Origin: Cyclobacteriaceae bacterium
GTDB taxonomy: Bacteria > Bacteroidota > Bacteroidia > Cytophagales > Cyclobacteriaceae
Direction of reading: 5' to 3'
Length of the DNA: 61,253 bases
NCBI GenBank assembly: GCA_020436165.1
Contig: JAGQYI010000071.1
Span: 1-61,253, forward strand
A program made the position numbers and the translations under genes. This document shows, in pieces, positions 1 through 8,983 of this stretch. The notes under the pieces are model-generated. The model had not been told where the DNA came from and made no database searches. It was given only the letters and a program-made list of their open reading frames with translations. Position 1 is the stretch's first letter. Every line of letters begins with the position of its first letter.

Positions 1-1
1 C

Positions 2-1936
2 TTAAAACTTGAGCTTTTCTATGGCAAATCGTCCATTTTAAAAGCCTACGCCAATCATGCGCCCTTTGGCGGTAACATTGTAGGTATTTGTGCTGCATCA
101 TGGCGATACTACGGAAGGTCTCCGTGGCAGCTTTCGTGGGCCGAAACAGCTGCCTTGGCGGTATTGCCCAATAATCCATCTGCCATCTTTCCGGGGAAGA
201 ATGAAGAAACGTTTCTTCGCAAACGCAACCAGTTATTAGAAAAGCTTTCTGACAGAGGGTATCTGGATGCAGATGAACTTTATCTTGCCAAACAGGAACC
301 ACTACCTCGCACCATTCGGGAAATACCAGATGAGGCCTACCATTTACTGCACCGCGCAATGGTGGAAGGTAAGTCAGGCACCAACATTGTTTCTACCTTG
401 AATGCGCAGCTTCAACAAAAAGTGGCAGAAAAGGTAAACCAGTACAGCGCTACCTGGGCAGGCAATCAGGTGCACAATGCGGCTGCATTGGTCATTGACA
501 TTCAGACTGGCCATACGCTGGCTTATGTTGGCAATTCGGAAAGCAAGGGCGATCATGGGCAGCATGTAGATATTATTACCTCGCAGCGCAGCCCGGGAAG
601 CTTGTTGAAACCTATTTTGTATGCTGCTGCTTTGGACGAAGGTTTAACCATGCCCACCCAGCTTTTACCCGACATACCCATATTTTACAAAGGCTTTGCC
701 CCACAAAACTTTGACAAAAAATACCGCGGAGCGGTACCTTCCAACGATGCGCTCATCAGTAGTTTGAACGTACCATTTGTGCACCTGCTCATTGATTATG
801 GGTATGAGAAGTTTCATCAGAAACTTTCGCAAATGGGAATGCGCTCGCTCACCCACCCTGCCAGCCATTACGGACTTTCTTTAATTCTGGGTGGAGCAGA
901 GACTTCCCTTTGGGAGATCACAGGAATGTACGCAGGCATGGTGCGAGCCTATCAAAATTTTGGTGGCAGACCCTACCAGAAAGGCTATTCGCCCAACGAC
1001 TATTTCCCGAATTCATACCTTAGCACCCAAAAGAACACTGATGAGCCTGTTTTAGAAGAACACGGTTATTTGCAGGCACCTTCCATTGGGTTTGCGCTTC
1101 GCACCATGCAGCAACTCAACCGCCCCGACCAGGAAGCCGGATGGCAGTTTTTCAACTCATCTATTCCCATTGCCTGGAAAACAGGCACCAGCTTTGGCTT
1201 TCGTGACGGATGGGCCATTGGCATCTCCAATAATTATGTAATTGGGGTGTGGATGGGCAATGCCGATGGAGAAGGCCGACCCGGCCTTACGGGTGTGCAG
1301 GCAGCTGCTCCACTCCTCTTTCAACTATTCGACCTGGTGCAGGACGAAGTTCAATTTGAAAAACCCTTTGGAATGGCGCAGACTGTTTGTAAGCAAAGCG
1401 GTATGCGTGCCGGACCCTATTGCTCTGAAACCATTATGCTACCCTTACCTGAATACCTCGAAAACACACAAACCTGCACCTACCACCAGCCCTTGCATGT
1501 AAATAAAGAGCAAACCTTACAGGTAAATAGTAAGTGTTACCCGGTAGCAGAAATGCAAACAGTCAACTGGTTTGTGTTGCCTCCCGTGGAGGCATGGTAC
1601 TACCAGAAGCACCACCCAGAATACCGAAAGCTACCACCCTTCGATCCGGATTGTACCACTTCCAATGTAAAGCAGCTCTTTGAGCTTATTTACCCCCGCC
1701 AGTTTACACGGGTGTATATACCATTGGAGCAGGACGGCCAGCGGGGCAAAGCCATTTTTGAAGCCGCCCACCAAAACAAGGAAGCCATTCTCTACTGGCA
1801 CCTGGACGATACCTACCTGGGTTTAACACAGGGCACCCACCAAATGGGCATACAGGCAGCCAATGGCCCTCATGTGCTTACATTGGTGGATAACCAAGGC
1901 AATGAGTTAAGGCAGAAGTTTGAGGTGATTAATTAA
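2..1936 (+). CDS. pbpC: Penicillin-binding protein 1C, 5' end missing
   Basis: The frame is open from base 2, so the start codon lies left of the window. This is a bifunctional class A penicillin-binding protein that polymerises lipid II and cross-links peptidoglycan outside the cytoplasmic membrane. Visible in order: the last part of the GT51 transglycosylase (AETAALAVLPNNPS near 141-182), a transpeptidase with SLLK at 599-610, SLN at 761-769 and KTG at 1178-1186, and the extra C-terminal domain typical of PBP1C from about 1560. All three transpeptidase motifs are intact, so the enzyme should be active. In this family the usual upstream neighbour is an alpha-2-macroglobulin gene, which would be outside the window. 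A TTG at 155 is only an internal codon, not the start. Confidence 0.93.
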   Translation, partial: LKLELFYGKSSILKAYANHAPFGGNIVGICAASWRYYGRSPWQLSWAETAALAVLPNNPSAIFPGKNEETFLRKRNQLLEKLSDRGYLDADELYLAKQEPLPRTIREIPDEAYHLLHRAMVEGKSGTNIVSTLNAQLQQKVAEKVNQYSATWAGNQVHNAAALVIDIQTGHTLAYVGNSESKGDHGQHVDIITSQRSPGSLLKPILYAAALDEGLTMPTQLLPDIPIFYKGFAPQNFDKKYRGAVPSNDALISSLNVPFVHLLIDYGYEKFHQKLSQMGMRSLTHPASHYGLSLILGGAETSLWEITGMYAGMVRAYQNFGGRPYQKGYSPNDYFPNSYLSTQKNTDEPVLEEHGYLQAPSIGFALRTMQQLNRPDQEAGWQFFNSSIPIAWKTGTSFGFRDGWAIGISNNYVIGVWMGNADGEGRPGLTGVQAAAPLLFQLFDLVQDEVQFEKPFGMAQTVCKQSGMRAGPYCSETIMLPLPEYLENTQTCTYHQPLHVNKEQTLQVNSKCYPVAEMQTVNWFVLPPVEAWYYQKHHPEYRKLPPFDPDCTTSNVKQLFELIYPRQFTRVYIPLEQDGQRGKAIFEAAHQNKEAILYWHLDDTYLGLTQGTHQMGIQAANGPHVLTLVDNQGNELRQKFEVIN

Positions 1937-1981
1937 GAAACAAAACTTATTTTTAATGCATTTAAATAACAATCATTGGTA

Positions 1982-2824
1982 ATGGCGCCTTCAAAAGTAA
2001 GTGCATCTTTCTTAAGAGAAATTATTAAGGATATAATATATCCATCAATAAAAGTAAGAAGATCATCTATCTCAAATGATTTTGATGGACCAAGCATATA
2101 TGATGATTCACCTAGTGAAAAAGAAATAACTGATTTTATATTATCAAACCAATTATATAGTCTTGAATTGGTTAATGAATTATGTCAACCACTACTTTTA
2201 GGCCTTCTTGATAAATATGCCGAAGTATCAAATGAATGGGTGGATGAATTTATCAAAGTAACAAAAGAATGGTCTGAAACAAACTCTTGGCTTGGGGGTG
2301 ATGAAGTCATTTGGCCAAGCATTTTAAGCATTAATCCGTTTAATACAAATATTTGGACTCCCTCCAAGGATACAGTAACTCCCAATTGGGCTGAAGTATC
2401 ACCATCATATTTATTATTAGCAAAAGAACTAATTGAAAAAGGAGGTTCTCTTTCAAAATTAAACTGGAGAGATTTCGAAAACCTAATCGGTCATTTATTA
2501 GAAAAAGATGGATGGAACGTAACAGTTACAAAAGCGTCAAAAGATGGAGGAATAGACGTCATTGCAACAAAATATGATGAAAATATTGGAGTTATTAAAT
2601 CTGTATGGCAAGCAAAGAAATATGGTGATTCCAATCCAGTTAGACTAAATCAAGTTAGAGAATTATACTCTGTAAGAGAGAATTCTAGAGCTTCAAAAGC
2701 TATAATTGTCACTACAAATCGGCTAACAAAAGATGCAATAGAATGGTTAAAGCAAGATGAATATCGATTTGGATATAAACAAAAAGATGAATTAGAAGAC
2801 TGGATTAAGAGAATTTTGAAGTAA
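1982..2824 (+). CDS. Mrr-like restriction endonuclease domain protein
   Basis: A 280-residue protein whose C-terminal third carries a PD-(D/E)xK nuclease fold of the Mrr_cat type: an acidic residue in RDFENLIGHLL (about E166), GGIDVIA (D192) and WQAKKY (Q210, K212). Mrr-type enzymes cleave modified or foreign DNA. The N-terminal 140 residues are not recognised and may be a specificity or recognition module. ATG at 1982 is preferred over a TTG two codons upstream. The gene is clearly richer in A and T than pbpC before it and AraC after it, and is followed by REP-like repeats, which suggests lateral acquisition. No methyltransferase or specificity subunit is adjacent, so it appears to be a stand-alone (type IV-like) nuclease. 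Function is inferred from the active-site pattern alone. Confidence 0.8.
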   Translation: MAPSKVSASFLREIIKDIIYPSIKVRRSSISNDFDGPSIYDDSPSEKEITDFILSNQLYSLELVNELCQPLLLGLLDKYAEVSNEWVDEFIKVTKEWSETNSWLGGDEVIWPSILSINPFNTNIWTPSKDTVTPNWAEVSPSYLLLAKELIEKGGSLSKLNWRDFENLIGHLLEKDGWNVTVTKASKDGGIDVIATKYDENIGVIKSVWQAKKYGDSNPVRLNQVRELYSVRENSRASKAIIVTTNRLTKDAIEWLKQDEYRFGYKQKDELEDWIKRILK

Positions 2825-2846
2825 ACGCTAAGGAGTTGTAGAATAG

Positions 2847-2884
2847 CCCAAACTGGTTGTAGTGTCCCAAACTGGTCGTAGCGT
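2847..2884 (+). repeat. 19-base tandem repeat, two units
   Basis: CCCAAACTGGTTGTAGTGT at 2847-2865 is followed directly by CCCAAACTGGTCGTAGCGT at 2866-2884, with two C/T differences in 19 positions. A degraded third unit (TTGTAGAAT) precedes at 2836-2844. This looks like a decayed intergenic repeat element next to an acquired gene. Confidence 0.75.
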
Positions 2885-2937
2885 CTCGCTGCGACCATAT
2901 GTTCAAGTTAGTCTTAGTGAGACACTAAAACTAACTT
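2873..2937. repeat. Two adjacent hairpin-forming inverted repeats
   Basis: TGGTCGTAGC / GCTGCGACCA at 2873-2897 pair around GTCTC with one G-T wobble. Next, AAGTTAG-TC-TTAGTG at 2905-2919 pairs with CACTAA-AA-CTAACTT at 2923-2937 around AGA. Neither is followed by a T-run, so they look like REP-type palindromes rather than intrinsic terminators, although the second could still stop transcription from the nuclease gene. Confidence 0.65.
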
Positions 2938-3107
2938 AAGGCCAAGGGCCGAGCAATGACATAATTATTATCTCGTCATACCATGGATCCAGAGGAGGAT
3001 ACCGGGGTATCTCTATTACGGTTTACATAAATTCAAAAAACTTTATTTACATTAGTTTTATACAAATAGCAGCTAGCCAGCAAACTGAAAATACCTTAGC
3101 ACAACAT

Positions 3108-4022
3108 ATGGAAATCATTGTTCATCATAGCATTGCCGATTTATATAAAACCCTACAAATGCCCCTTGAGCAGGACACTGATTTTACTATTCTTTCTGTA
3201 CCCGATATTCATCCTCAAATTCCGTTTACATCGCCCGTGCTTCGTGCCGACTACTTCTCATTTATTCTAACCAAGGAAGGTGCAGGCGTGTATTATCTGG
3301 ACGACAACAAATTTCCCTTTCACTCCAGCTCCATTTATTTTACAAATCCGGGGCATATAAAATGGTACGAACTAGAAGAGTCGAAAGAAGCCTATATCAT
3401 CACCTTAACAGAGAACTTCCTGACGGAAAATGTGCATGCGGATATCTACAATGAGTTTCCCTTTCTATTGGCTGAAATAGTACCTCCTAAGACACTAACT
3501 ACAGAGAAGTTCAAAGAGTTTGAGACGTTGTACACTCAAATTTTGGACGAATACGGAAAATCTTCATTGTATAAAGACAAAATATTGGGAAACCTCTTTT
3601 TTGTGCTTTTACTCAAGCTAAAGGAGTTTTGGCTGGACTATAATCCCAGAATTGAAGGGACCAGAAATTCTCAAATTGTGAAATCATTTAAACAATTGCT
3701 GGAATCAGAGTTTAAGAAAGTAATGAAAGGGCAGCAAAGTAACGGGAAATTGCAGGCTCAGTATTTTGCTGAAAGACTAAACCTGCATCCCAATTATCTG
3801 AACTCTGTTATCAAATCCAAAACGGGCAAAACCATGTACGAATGGATTACCAGCCGAACGCTTTCAACTGCCAAGTCGTTGCTAAAAGACCCTACATTAA
3901 GCGCCAAAGAAATTGCCTACCTGTTAGGTTTTAGCGAGCCAACGCATTTTACCCGTTTCTTTAAGAAACATGAGAGCACAACCCCGATGGCCTATAGAAG
4001 AAATGCCCGTTCTTTGAAATAG
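3108..4022 (+). CDS. AraC family transcriptional regulator
   Basis: A 304-residue DNA-binding regulator. The N-terminal half is a cupin-like sensing domain (PVLRADYFSFILTKEG to about residue 130), and residues about 205-300 carry the double helix-turn-helix of AraC/XylS proteins, with LSAKEIAYLLGFSEPTHFTR as the second recognition region and the usual FFKKH..TPMAYR ending. It lies 101 bases upstream of an aldo/keto reductase on the same strand. AraC-reductase pairs are common in this phylum, and the natural inference is that it activates that gene in response to a small ligand. The effector cannot be read from sequence. Base use returns to that of the housekeeping genes here. Confidence 0.9.
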   Translation: MEIIVHHSIADLYKTLQMPLEQDTDFTILSVPDIHPQIPFTSPVLRADYFSFILTKEGAGVYYLDDNKFPFHSSSIYFTNPGHIKWYELEESKEAYIITLTENFLTENVHADIYNEFPFLLAEIVPPKTLTTEKFKEFETLYTQILDEYGKSSLYKDKILGNLFFVLLLKLKEFWLDYNPRIEGTRNSQIVKSFKQLLESEFKKVMKGQQSNGKLQAQYFAERLNLHPNYLNSVIKSKTGKTMYEWITSRTLSTAKSLLKDPTLSAKEIAYLLGFSEPTHFTRFFKKHESTTPMAYRRNARSLK

Positions 4023-4123
4023 GTTATTTATCCTTTTATAACGGTCATTCAAGATCGGTTTTTACAACAGACCTTTATATTGTTAATTCAAAAAGGTAAA
4101 TTGTAACTAAAACAAATAATACA

Positions 4124-5071
4124 ATGAAAAAGGTAAATCTAGGATCGCAAGGGCTCAGTGTGCCTGCCATTGGTTTAGGGTGTATGGGCATGTCTGATTT
4201 TTATGGTGCTTCTGATGAAGCACAAAATCTTAAGGTGTTGGACAAGGCTGCGGAAATTGGAAGCACGTTCTGGGATACGTCAGACATGTATGGTCCGTTT
4301 ACAAATGAATTACTGCTTGCAAAAGCACTAAAAGGAAAACGAGATAAGATTATTCTGGCAACCAAATTTGGGGTGAGCCGCAGCGAAGATGGCAGCTGGA
4401 ATGGAATTAAAGGAGGCGCTGACTATGTGAAAGCAAGTTGTGAAGCCTCACTAAAACGCCTTGGAACAGACTACATTGATCTTTATTACCAGCACCGCCT
4501 TGATCCCAACACGCCCATTGAGGAAACCGTTGGTGCATTGGCTGAGTTGGTAAAGGAAGGAAAAGTGCGCTACATCGGGCTTTCCGAAGCGGATACTGAA
4601 ACAATAAAACGTGCACACAAGGTGCACCCCATTAGTGCCCTACAAACCGAATACTCATTGTGGACTCGTGAAGTTGAGGAAGAAATATTGCCTACAGTGC
4701 AAAAACTAAATATCGGGTTTGTGGCCTATAGCCCGCTTGGAAGAGGTTTCTTAACCGGTGCCATCCGCTCAAGAGGCGATCTGGACCCTACCGACTGGAG
4801 ACTGGAAAACCCTAGGTTTACAGAAGAGGCTATTGCCAAGAACGTGCAGCTAGCTGATGAAGTAGCTAAAATAGCCAAAGAGATACATGCTACACCAGCG
4901 CAAGTCGCTTTAGCATGGCTGCTGACACAAGGTGTTGCCACCATACCGGGCACACGAAAAATCGAGCGCCTGGAAGAGAACTGGGCCGCGCAGGACATTA
5001 CCTTGAGCAAGGAATATATGGGTCGTCTCGAGGCACTTATTAATCAGGGAGTTGAGGGGAATCGTTATTGA
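4124..5071 (+). CDS. Aldo/keto reductase
   Basis: A 315-residue NADPH-dependent oxidoreductase with a TIM-barrel fold, acting in the cytoplasm on aldehydes or ketones. The catalytic tetrad is visible: D51 and Y56 in DTSDMYG, K81 in ATKFG and H124 in YQHRLD. The N-terminal LGLGCMGMS-like strand and the C-terminal GVATIPGTRKIERLEEN segment (coenzyme binding) place it with the AKR13/YakC-like group. It follows the AraC regulator and ends at a strong terminator, so it is probably a single-gene transcript controlled by that regulator. The physiological substrate is unknown. Confidence 0.93.
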   Translation: MKKVNLGSQGLSVPAIGLGCMGMSDFYGASDEAQNLKVLDKAAEIGSTFWDTSDMYGPFTNELLLAKALKGKRDKIILATKFGVSRSEDGSWNGIKGGADYVKASCEASLKRLGTDYIDLYYQHRLDPNTPIEETVGALAELVKEGKVRYIGLSEADTETIKRAHKVHPISALQTEYSLWTREVEEEILPTVQKLNIGFVAYSPLGRGFLTGAIRSRGDLDPTDWRLENPRFTEEAIAKNVQLADEVAKIAKEIHATPAQVALAWLLTQGVATIPGTRKIERLEENWAAQDITLSKEYMGRLEALINQGVEGNRY

Positions 5072-5100
5072 TCCGGTTGTATTGCTTTATTAAATAAAGG

Positions 5101-5139
5101 ATATCTGTGCGTAGTTTGAAACTACGTACAGATATTTTT
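5101..5139 (+). terminator. Strong intrinsic terminator after the aldo/keto reductase
   Basis: A 17-base arm at 5101-5117 pairs with 5119-5135 with one G-T wobble (physically a shorter stem with loop around TTTGAAA), followed by TTTT. It separates the reductase from the AlkB-like gene. Confidence 0.88.
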
Positions 5140-5180
5140 ATCATTTAACCAATCTCAATAAGGAAGAGCTACATTTGGGT

Positions 5181-5789
5181 ATGGAACTTTTCGACCTGCC
5201 AGCCGATCCTGCCGAAAACCTACTGCCGTACAACGGCATTGTCAACTATTATGGCAAGGTGCTACCTTATGAAAAGGCAACGGAGTATTTCAAAGAGCTC
5301 TACCATAATACTACCTGGAAACACGATGAGTCCATTAAATATGGCAAGATCATAGTTGCCAAACGACAGGTGGCATGGTTTGGAGAACGTAACTTTGATT
5401 ATGCTTATTCGGGTACCACAAAAAAAGCCAAGCCCATACCCGAAAAAGTTCGCGAACTTAAAGCGCTGGTAGAACAAAAAACGGGGGTTGAATTTAATTC
5501 AGTTTTGCTAAACCTTTACGAATCGGGAGAGGTTGGTATTGCCTGGCATGCGGATAAAGAAGCTTATTTTGGCAAAGAGGTAATCATAGCCTCACTCACA
5601 TTGGGAGCAGAGCGTAAGTTTGGTTTCAAACACAGAGAAACCAAGGAAACTGTTTGGAAAATACTGGAACATGGCAGCCTGCTGGTTATGAGAGGCACCA
5701 CGCAAAACTATTGGTTGCATCATCTGCCTCCTACCAAAAAGGTAATGGCTCCACGCATCAACCTTACGTTTAGAAAAATCGTGGAGTAA
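5181..5789 (+). CDS. AlkB-like 2-oxoglutarate/Fe(II) dioxygenase
   Basis: A 202-residue AlkB family protein, predicted to remove alkyl groups from damaged DNA bases by oxidative dealkylation. The iron ligands H123 and D125 lie in WHADKEA, the third ligand in WLHHLPP (about 180-181), and the 2-oxoglutarate and substrate arginines in RINLTFR (R192, R198). The N-terminal YNGIVNYYGKVLP and the GERNFDYAYSG segments match the nucleotide-recognition lid of the AlkB/ALKBH2-3 group. ATG 5181 is chosen over TTG 5175, which lies two codons upstream. It ends two bases from the convergent DUF3667 gene. A TACATTTG box at 5170-5177 lies so close to the ATG that its role is doubtful. Confidence 0.9.
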   Translation: MELFDLPADPAENLLPYNGIVNYYGKVLPYEKATEYFKELYHNTTWKHDESIKYGKIIVAKRQVAWFGERNFDYAYSGTTKKAKPIPEKVRELKALVEQKTGVEFNSVLLNLYESGEVGIAWHADKEAYFGKEVIIASLTLGAERKFGFKHRETKETVWKILEHGSLLVMRGTTQNYWLHHLPPTKKVMAPRINLTFRKIVE

Positions 5790-5791
5790 AC

Positions 5792-6898
5792 CTAGAAGGT
5801 AAGTACAGAGAGAAATAGTTCTGCAAATAGGGCAAAAAACAATAGCCAGCTGTACACAAAACCAATCAGGTTAAACTTAACAAACGTTTTGAACCACTTC
5901 TGTCCGTAGAGATTAAGAAACGAAAAATACGAATGGGTGCTCACCAGAACAAAACTCAGAAAGATAATCCAAGAACCACTACTACCCTCCGGAAGCCACA
6001 AGAATACAATCAGGAACGCCAGACCATAAATAACATAGGCAAAGGAGTGCAGGTGCAGGGCATGTATCAAATGAGTAATGTAATAATGGTCTCTGCGCAC
6101 ATAAAACAGTTTTAACAGCAGCGCAAAAAATGGAATGAGAAACAACATCATTAAAGGCAGGTTTTTAAGTAGCTGGCTAATTACGATCCCCCCTTCTGCC
6201 TTATCAAGCCGTATGACCTGCCTGAAAAAATTAAACTCAAAATCCGTTAAACCGGATGTATCCAGCGAATCCATAATATCCTGCGCATCCAGGTGTCCGT
6301 TTCCCCGAAGCGCCATATAGGTTTTTATATTTTCTTCTGTAAGAAATTCATTGGTGGAATCCGGTTTTTCAATTGAATAGCCAATCGTGCTTCCTGAAAC
6401 TGTATCCTTACTAACTATTCTGTACACCGAATCTTGTTCCAGTTCTGAAAAGTTTCCATTCATCACATCATTCAAAATAACCTTACTCGAATCCGGTATT
6501 TCTTCAAGGCTTTGATCAAAATCGTTCAGACTTTTCTCCACCACGTTTTTACTTACCATGCTAAACACAAAAAAGAAAATAAGGCTTAGAATGAGGTATA
6601 GTCTAACCGGATGCACAAACGATACACGTTTGCCCTGAATATATTTCTTGGTCAAATAACCAGGTTGAAAAAAGAAAGGAAGTAAACTGTTTGAGAATTT
6701 GGAATCGAGCGAAAAATAATTTTGAAAGAAATCGCGAACCAAAATACCAAAAGAGGCCCTGCTATGGTCATTTTCCTGCCCGCAGTTAGGGCAGTAGTTG
6801 TAGTTTTCGTCAAACTTGGTCCCGCAATTAAGGCAATGATTTGACTTCCTTTTTTGAGGAACCAGGGTTGGTTTAAACTTTGGTTTTTGTTTGCTCAT
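5792..6898 (-). CDS. DUF3667 membrane protein with zinc ribbon
   Basis: A 368-residue protein with an N-terminal zinc ribbon (CLNCGTKF...YCPNCGQEN) followed by the conserved cytosolic stretch of DUF3667 (FFQNYFSLDSKFSNSLLPFF, then YIQGKRVSFVHPVRLY) and several membrane helices, one directly after that stretch and a cluster of about four in the C-terminal third. A soluble loop of about 130 residues separates them. The family is widespread in Bacteroidota and has no established function. ATG at 6896-6898 (MSKQKPK) is preferred to a TTG seven codons upstream. It is convergent with the AlkB-like gene, with a two-base gap, and follows the phosphate cotransporter on the same strand after 57 bases. 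Confidence 0.85.
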   Translation of the reverse strand: MSKQKPKFKPTLVPQKRKSNHCLNCGTKFDENYNYCPNCGQENDHSRASFGILVRDFFQNYFSLDSKFSNSLLPFFFQPGYLTKKYIQGKRVSFVHPVRLYLILSLIFFFVFSMVSKNVVEKSLNDFDQSLEEIPDSSKVILNDVMNGNFSELEQDSVYRIVSKDTVSGSTIGYSIEKPDSTNEFLTEENIKTYMALRGNGHLDAQDIMDSLDTSGLTDFEFNFFRQVIRLDKAEGGIVISQLLKNLPLMMLFLIPFFALLLKLFYVRRDHYYITHLIHALHLHSFAYVIYGLAFLIVFLWLPEGSSGSWIIFLSFVLVSTHSYFSFLNLYGQKWFKTFVKFNLIGFVYSWLLFFALFAELFLSVLTF

Positions 6899-6975
6899 AG
6901 CTTTTCGTACAATGAACAAACATACTATAATTTACAATCGAAATAAACCCACTTGAATTTGAACCTGCCAAGTGA

Positions 6976-8661
6976 CTATACTTCGCCAACAATGGCTTCC
7001 GTAACACTAATTACGTGGTCTCCCAACTTTTCACAGGTTGTAATCAGCTCCATATAATTCATGGAATGCATCACATCGTATTTTCCCTTTTCCACCTTTT
7101 TAAGGTACTCCCGCCTTAGTTCGCTTCGTTTTGCATTAATAGAACGTTCTATTTCCATCGCTTCTTCAAGCTGAACCGTGGCATACTCGTTGTTCAGGTT
7201 TTTACGCATCACAACAAGTGATTTATCAAGTAAGCTGTAAATCTCCACCAGATTTTCTACCTGGTCATTAGTAAACCACTTCTCCGACTCCAATTGGCGT
7301 TGTATGGTCAATGACGTTCTGAAGAATAGATCTCCTATTCGTTCCAGGTCGTTATTTATACTTAGCAGTGAGCGAATCTTGCGAGAGGAAGTGTCGCTTA
7401 TGTTGCCTTCTGACACTTTAGCAAGAAAGTTGGAAATCTCAATGTCCATTCGGTCGGTAATTTCCTCATACGTCTTCATCTTATCCATCAGCTTTTTGCG
7501 TGATTTCTCCTCTTTCTTTGTAAGTAACGTATGTGTAAAACCAGACATTTTGGTAGTTAGTTTGGCAAATTTGGCTATTTCTCTCCTTGCTTCCAGAATG
7601 GATATCTCAGGAGTGGCCATAATGTTCATACCGATGAATTCCAGGTGAAATTCTTCATCGTCTCCTTTGGACGGCACCATCAATGTTACCAGGTAGGCTA
7701 TTTTGGGTACAAACCATACCATAACAAAAGTATTGATCACATTAAACAAAGTGTGAAAAATAGAAAGGCCTATAGGTATGGCTGTTGCCTGTAAAAAAGG
7801 CGAACCTTCTCCCGTATTAACCATGTACCAGGCAATACCCTTGAGAAACGGTATGTATACGAGCATCATCCATACGACCCCGCCAATATTGAAAAGAAAG
7901 TGTGCTCGTGCTGCCCTCTTGGCATGAACGTTTGCTATTAATGCCGCAAGGTTCGCTGTAATGGTAGTTCCGATGTTCTCACCCAAAACCATAGCCGCTG
8001 CCAATTCAAAGGGGATCCAGCCCTGATTGGCCATTACCAGCGTAACCGCCATGGCAGCACTGGATGATTGTACTACAAGCGTTACTGTTGTACCAATTAT
8101 TACGAATAGGAAAATGGACAAATAGCCCATATCCGTATAATGTTGCAAAAAGGTGAGTATTTCAGGGTTGCTTCTAAGATCGGGAACCGAATTTTTAAGT
8201 GCCTCCAACCCCATGAACAATAAGGCAAAACCGATCAGGGTTTCTCCTGCTGCTTTTGGCCTGCTTTTAGAAGCAAAAAGTAAGGGAGCTCCAACTGCAA
8301 TTATTGGCAATGCATAAGCAGAAATATGTACCTTAAATCCAATCAGTGAAATTATCCAGGCAGTAACGGTTGTACCAATGTTGGCGCCCATTATTACTCC
8401 TATTGATTCCATCAGGTTCAAAAGTCCGGCATTTACAAAACTAACCACCATAACTGTGGTAGCAGAAGATGACTGTACAAGAGCTGTAATAAGAAATCCT
8501 GTAAAAATTCCTTTGAACCTGTTGGAAGTCATCGCTCCTAATATTTGCCTCATTCGGGAGCCGGCAAGTTTCTGAATCCCCTCGCTCATCACCTTCATTC
8601 CGTAAATAAAGAAGCCAAGAGCACCCAGAAGTTCTATAAAATCAATGAATGAATAGTTCAT
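6976..8661 (-). CDS. Na/Pi cotransporter family protein with PhoU-like domain
   Basis: A 561-residue inner-membrane protein of the NptA/YjbB type. The membrane half has two inverted copies of the Na/Pi cotransporter repeat, each with a QSSSA motif (near residues 62 and 202) and the GANIGTT / GENIGTT signatures. Residues about 370-555 form a helical PhoU-like domain. The family couples sodium to phosphate movement, and E. coli YjbB exports phosphate, so the direction here is open. A TAnnTTTG box lies at 8682-8689, giving a very short leader. A second, unrelated phosphate carrier (PiT type) is present further right at 48973-50580. Confidence 0.93.
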   Translation of the reverse strand: MNYSFIDFIELLGALGFFIYGMKVMSEGIQKLAGSRMRQILGAMTSNRFKGIFTGFLITALVQSSSATTVMVVSFVNAGLLNLMESIGVIMGANIGTTVTAWIISLIGFKVHISAYALPIIAVGAPLLFASKSRPKAAGETLIGFALLFMGLEALKNSVPDLRSNPEILTFLQHYTDMGYLSIFLFVIIGTTVTLVVQSSSAAMAVTLVMANQGWIPFELAAAMVLGENIGTTITANLAALIANVHAKRAARAHFLFNIGGVVWMMLVYIPFLKGIAWYMVNTGEGSPFLQATAIPIGLSIFHTLFNVINTFVMVWFVPKIAYLVTLMVPSKGDDEEFHLEFIGMNIMATPEISILEARREIAKFAKLTTKMSGFTHTLLTKKEEKSRKKLMDKMKTYEEITDRMDIEISNFLAKVSEGNISDTSSRKIRSLLSINNDLERIGDLFFRTSLTIQRQLESEKWFTNDQVENLVEIYSLLDKSLVVMRKNLNNEYATVQLEEAMEIERSINAKRSELRREYLKKVEKGKYDVMHSMNYMELITTCEKLGDHVISVTEAIVGEV

Positions 8662-8681
8662 ATATTTTCAACTAAAAGTCG

Positions 8682-8689
8682 CAAAGCTA
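8682..8689 (-). promoter_or_regulatory. -7 box of the Na/Pi cotransporter promoter
   Basis: TAGCTTTG on the minus strand, an exact TAnnTTTG match, 20 bases upstream of the start codon. No clear TTTG element lies at the expected distance, so only the -7 half is supported. Confidence 0.55.
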
Positions 8690-8925
8690 CACATCCGATT
8701 ACCTTACCACTGGTATCGAATGTTACCTTTGTGTTAACAAACAAGCTATTTTCTTTGGTGTAAAAAGAATCTTTGTGGTTCACTTTAGAGGGAATTTAAA
8801 ACTTGAGAAATATGGAAAACCACAAATTAATGTTGACATGTCATGGTTAGATCAGGCCTTACACGCAATCATACTAAAAAACTGTAACTTTTAACCCATC
8901 AAAAGGCAAGTTATCCTTCTATCGT

Positions 8926-8957
8926 TTTTCCAATTATAAAGACAATCTATACTTTTG
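8926..8957 (+). promoter_or_regulatory. Promoter of pdhB
   Basis: TTTT at 8926-8929, a 20-base spacer, and TACTTTTG at 8950-8957 fit the Bacteroidota promoter consensus with one mismatch in the upstream element. The start codon follows 26 bases after the -7 box, giving a leader of about 20 bases. Confidence 0.7.
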
Positions 8958-8983
8958 CACCACGATATACAGAAACTGCAACT

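Larger units (their letters stand above)
2825..3107. other. Intergenic region with REP-like repeats and hairpins
   Basis: No convincing gene is present in these 283 bases. They hold a 19-base tandem repeat (2847-2884), a hairpin that overlaps its second unit (2873-2897), and a second longer hairpin (2905-2937). From about 3000 to 3107 the sequence is AT-rich and should contain the promoter of the AraC gene, but no exact TAnnTTTG box was found. Confidence 0.7.
8662..8983. other. Intergenic region between divergent genes, promoters only
   Basis: These 322 bases separate the leftward cotransporter from the rightward pdhB. Besides the two promoter boxes listed separately, a TACCTTTG lies at 8724-8731 on the plus strand and could be a second start site. 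The only short frame worth noting (8812-8850, 12 codons) has no supporting features. No hairpin or riboswitch-like structure was recognised. Confidence 0.6.

Noticed and set aside
8812-8850. Twelve-codon frame in the pdhB upstream region
   Set aside because: Too short to support, with no leader-peptide or attenuator structure around it.
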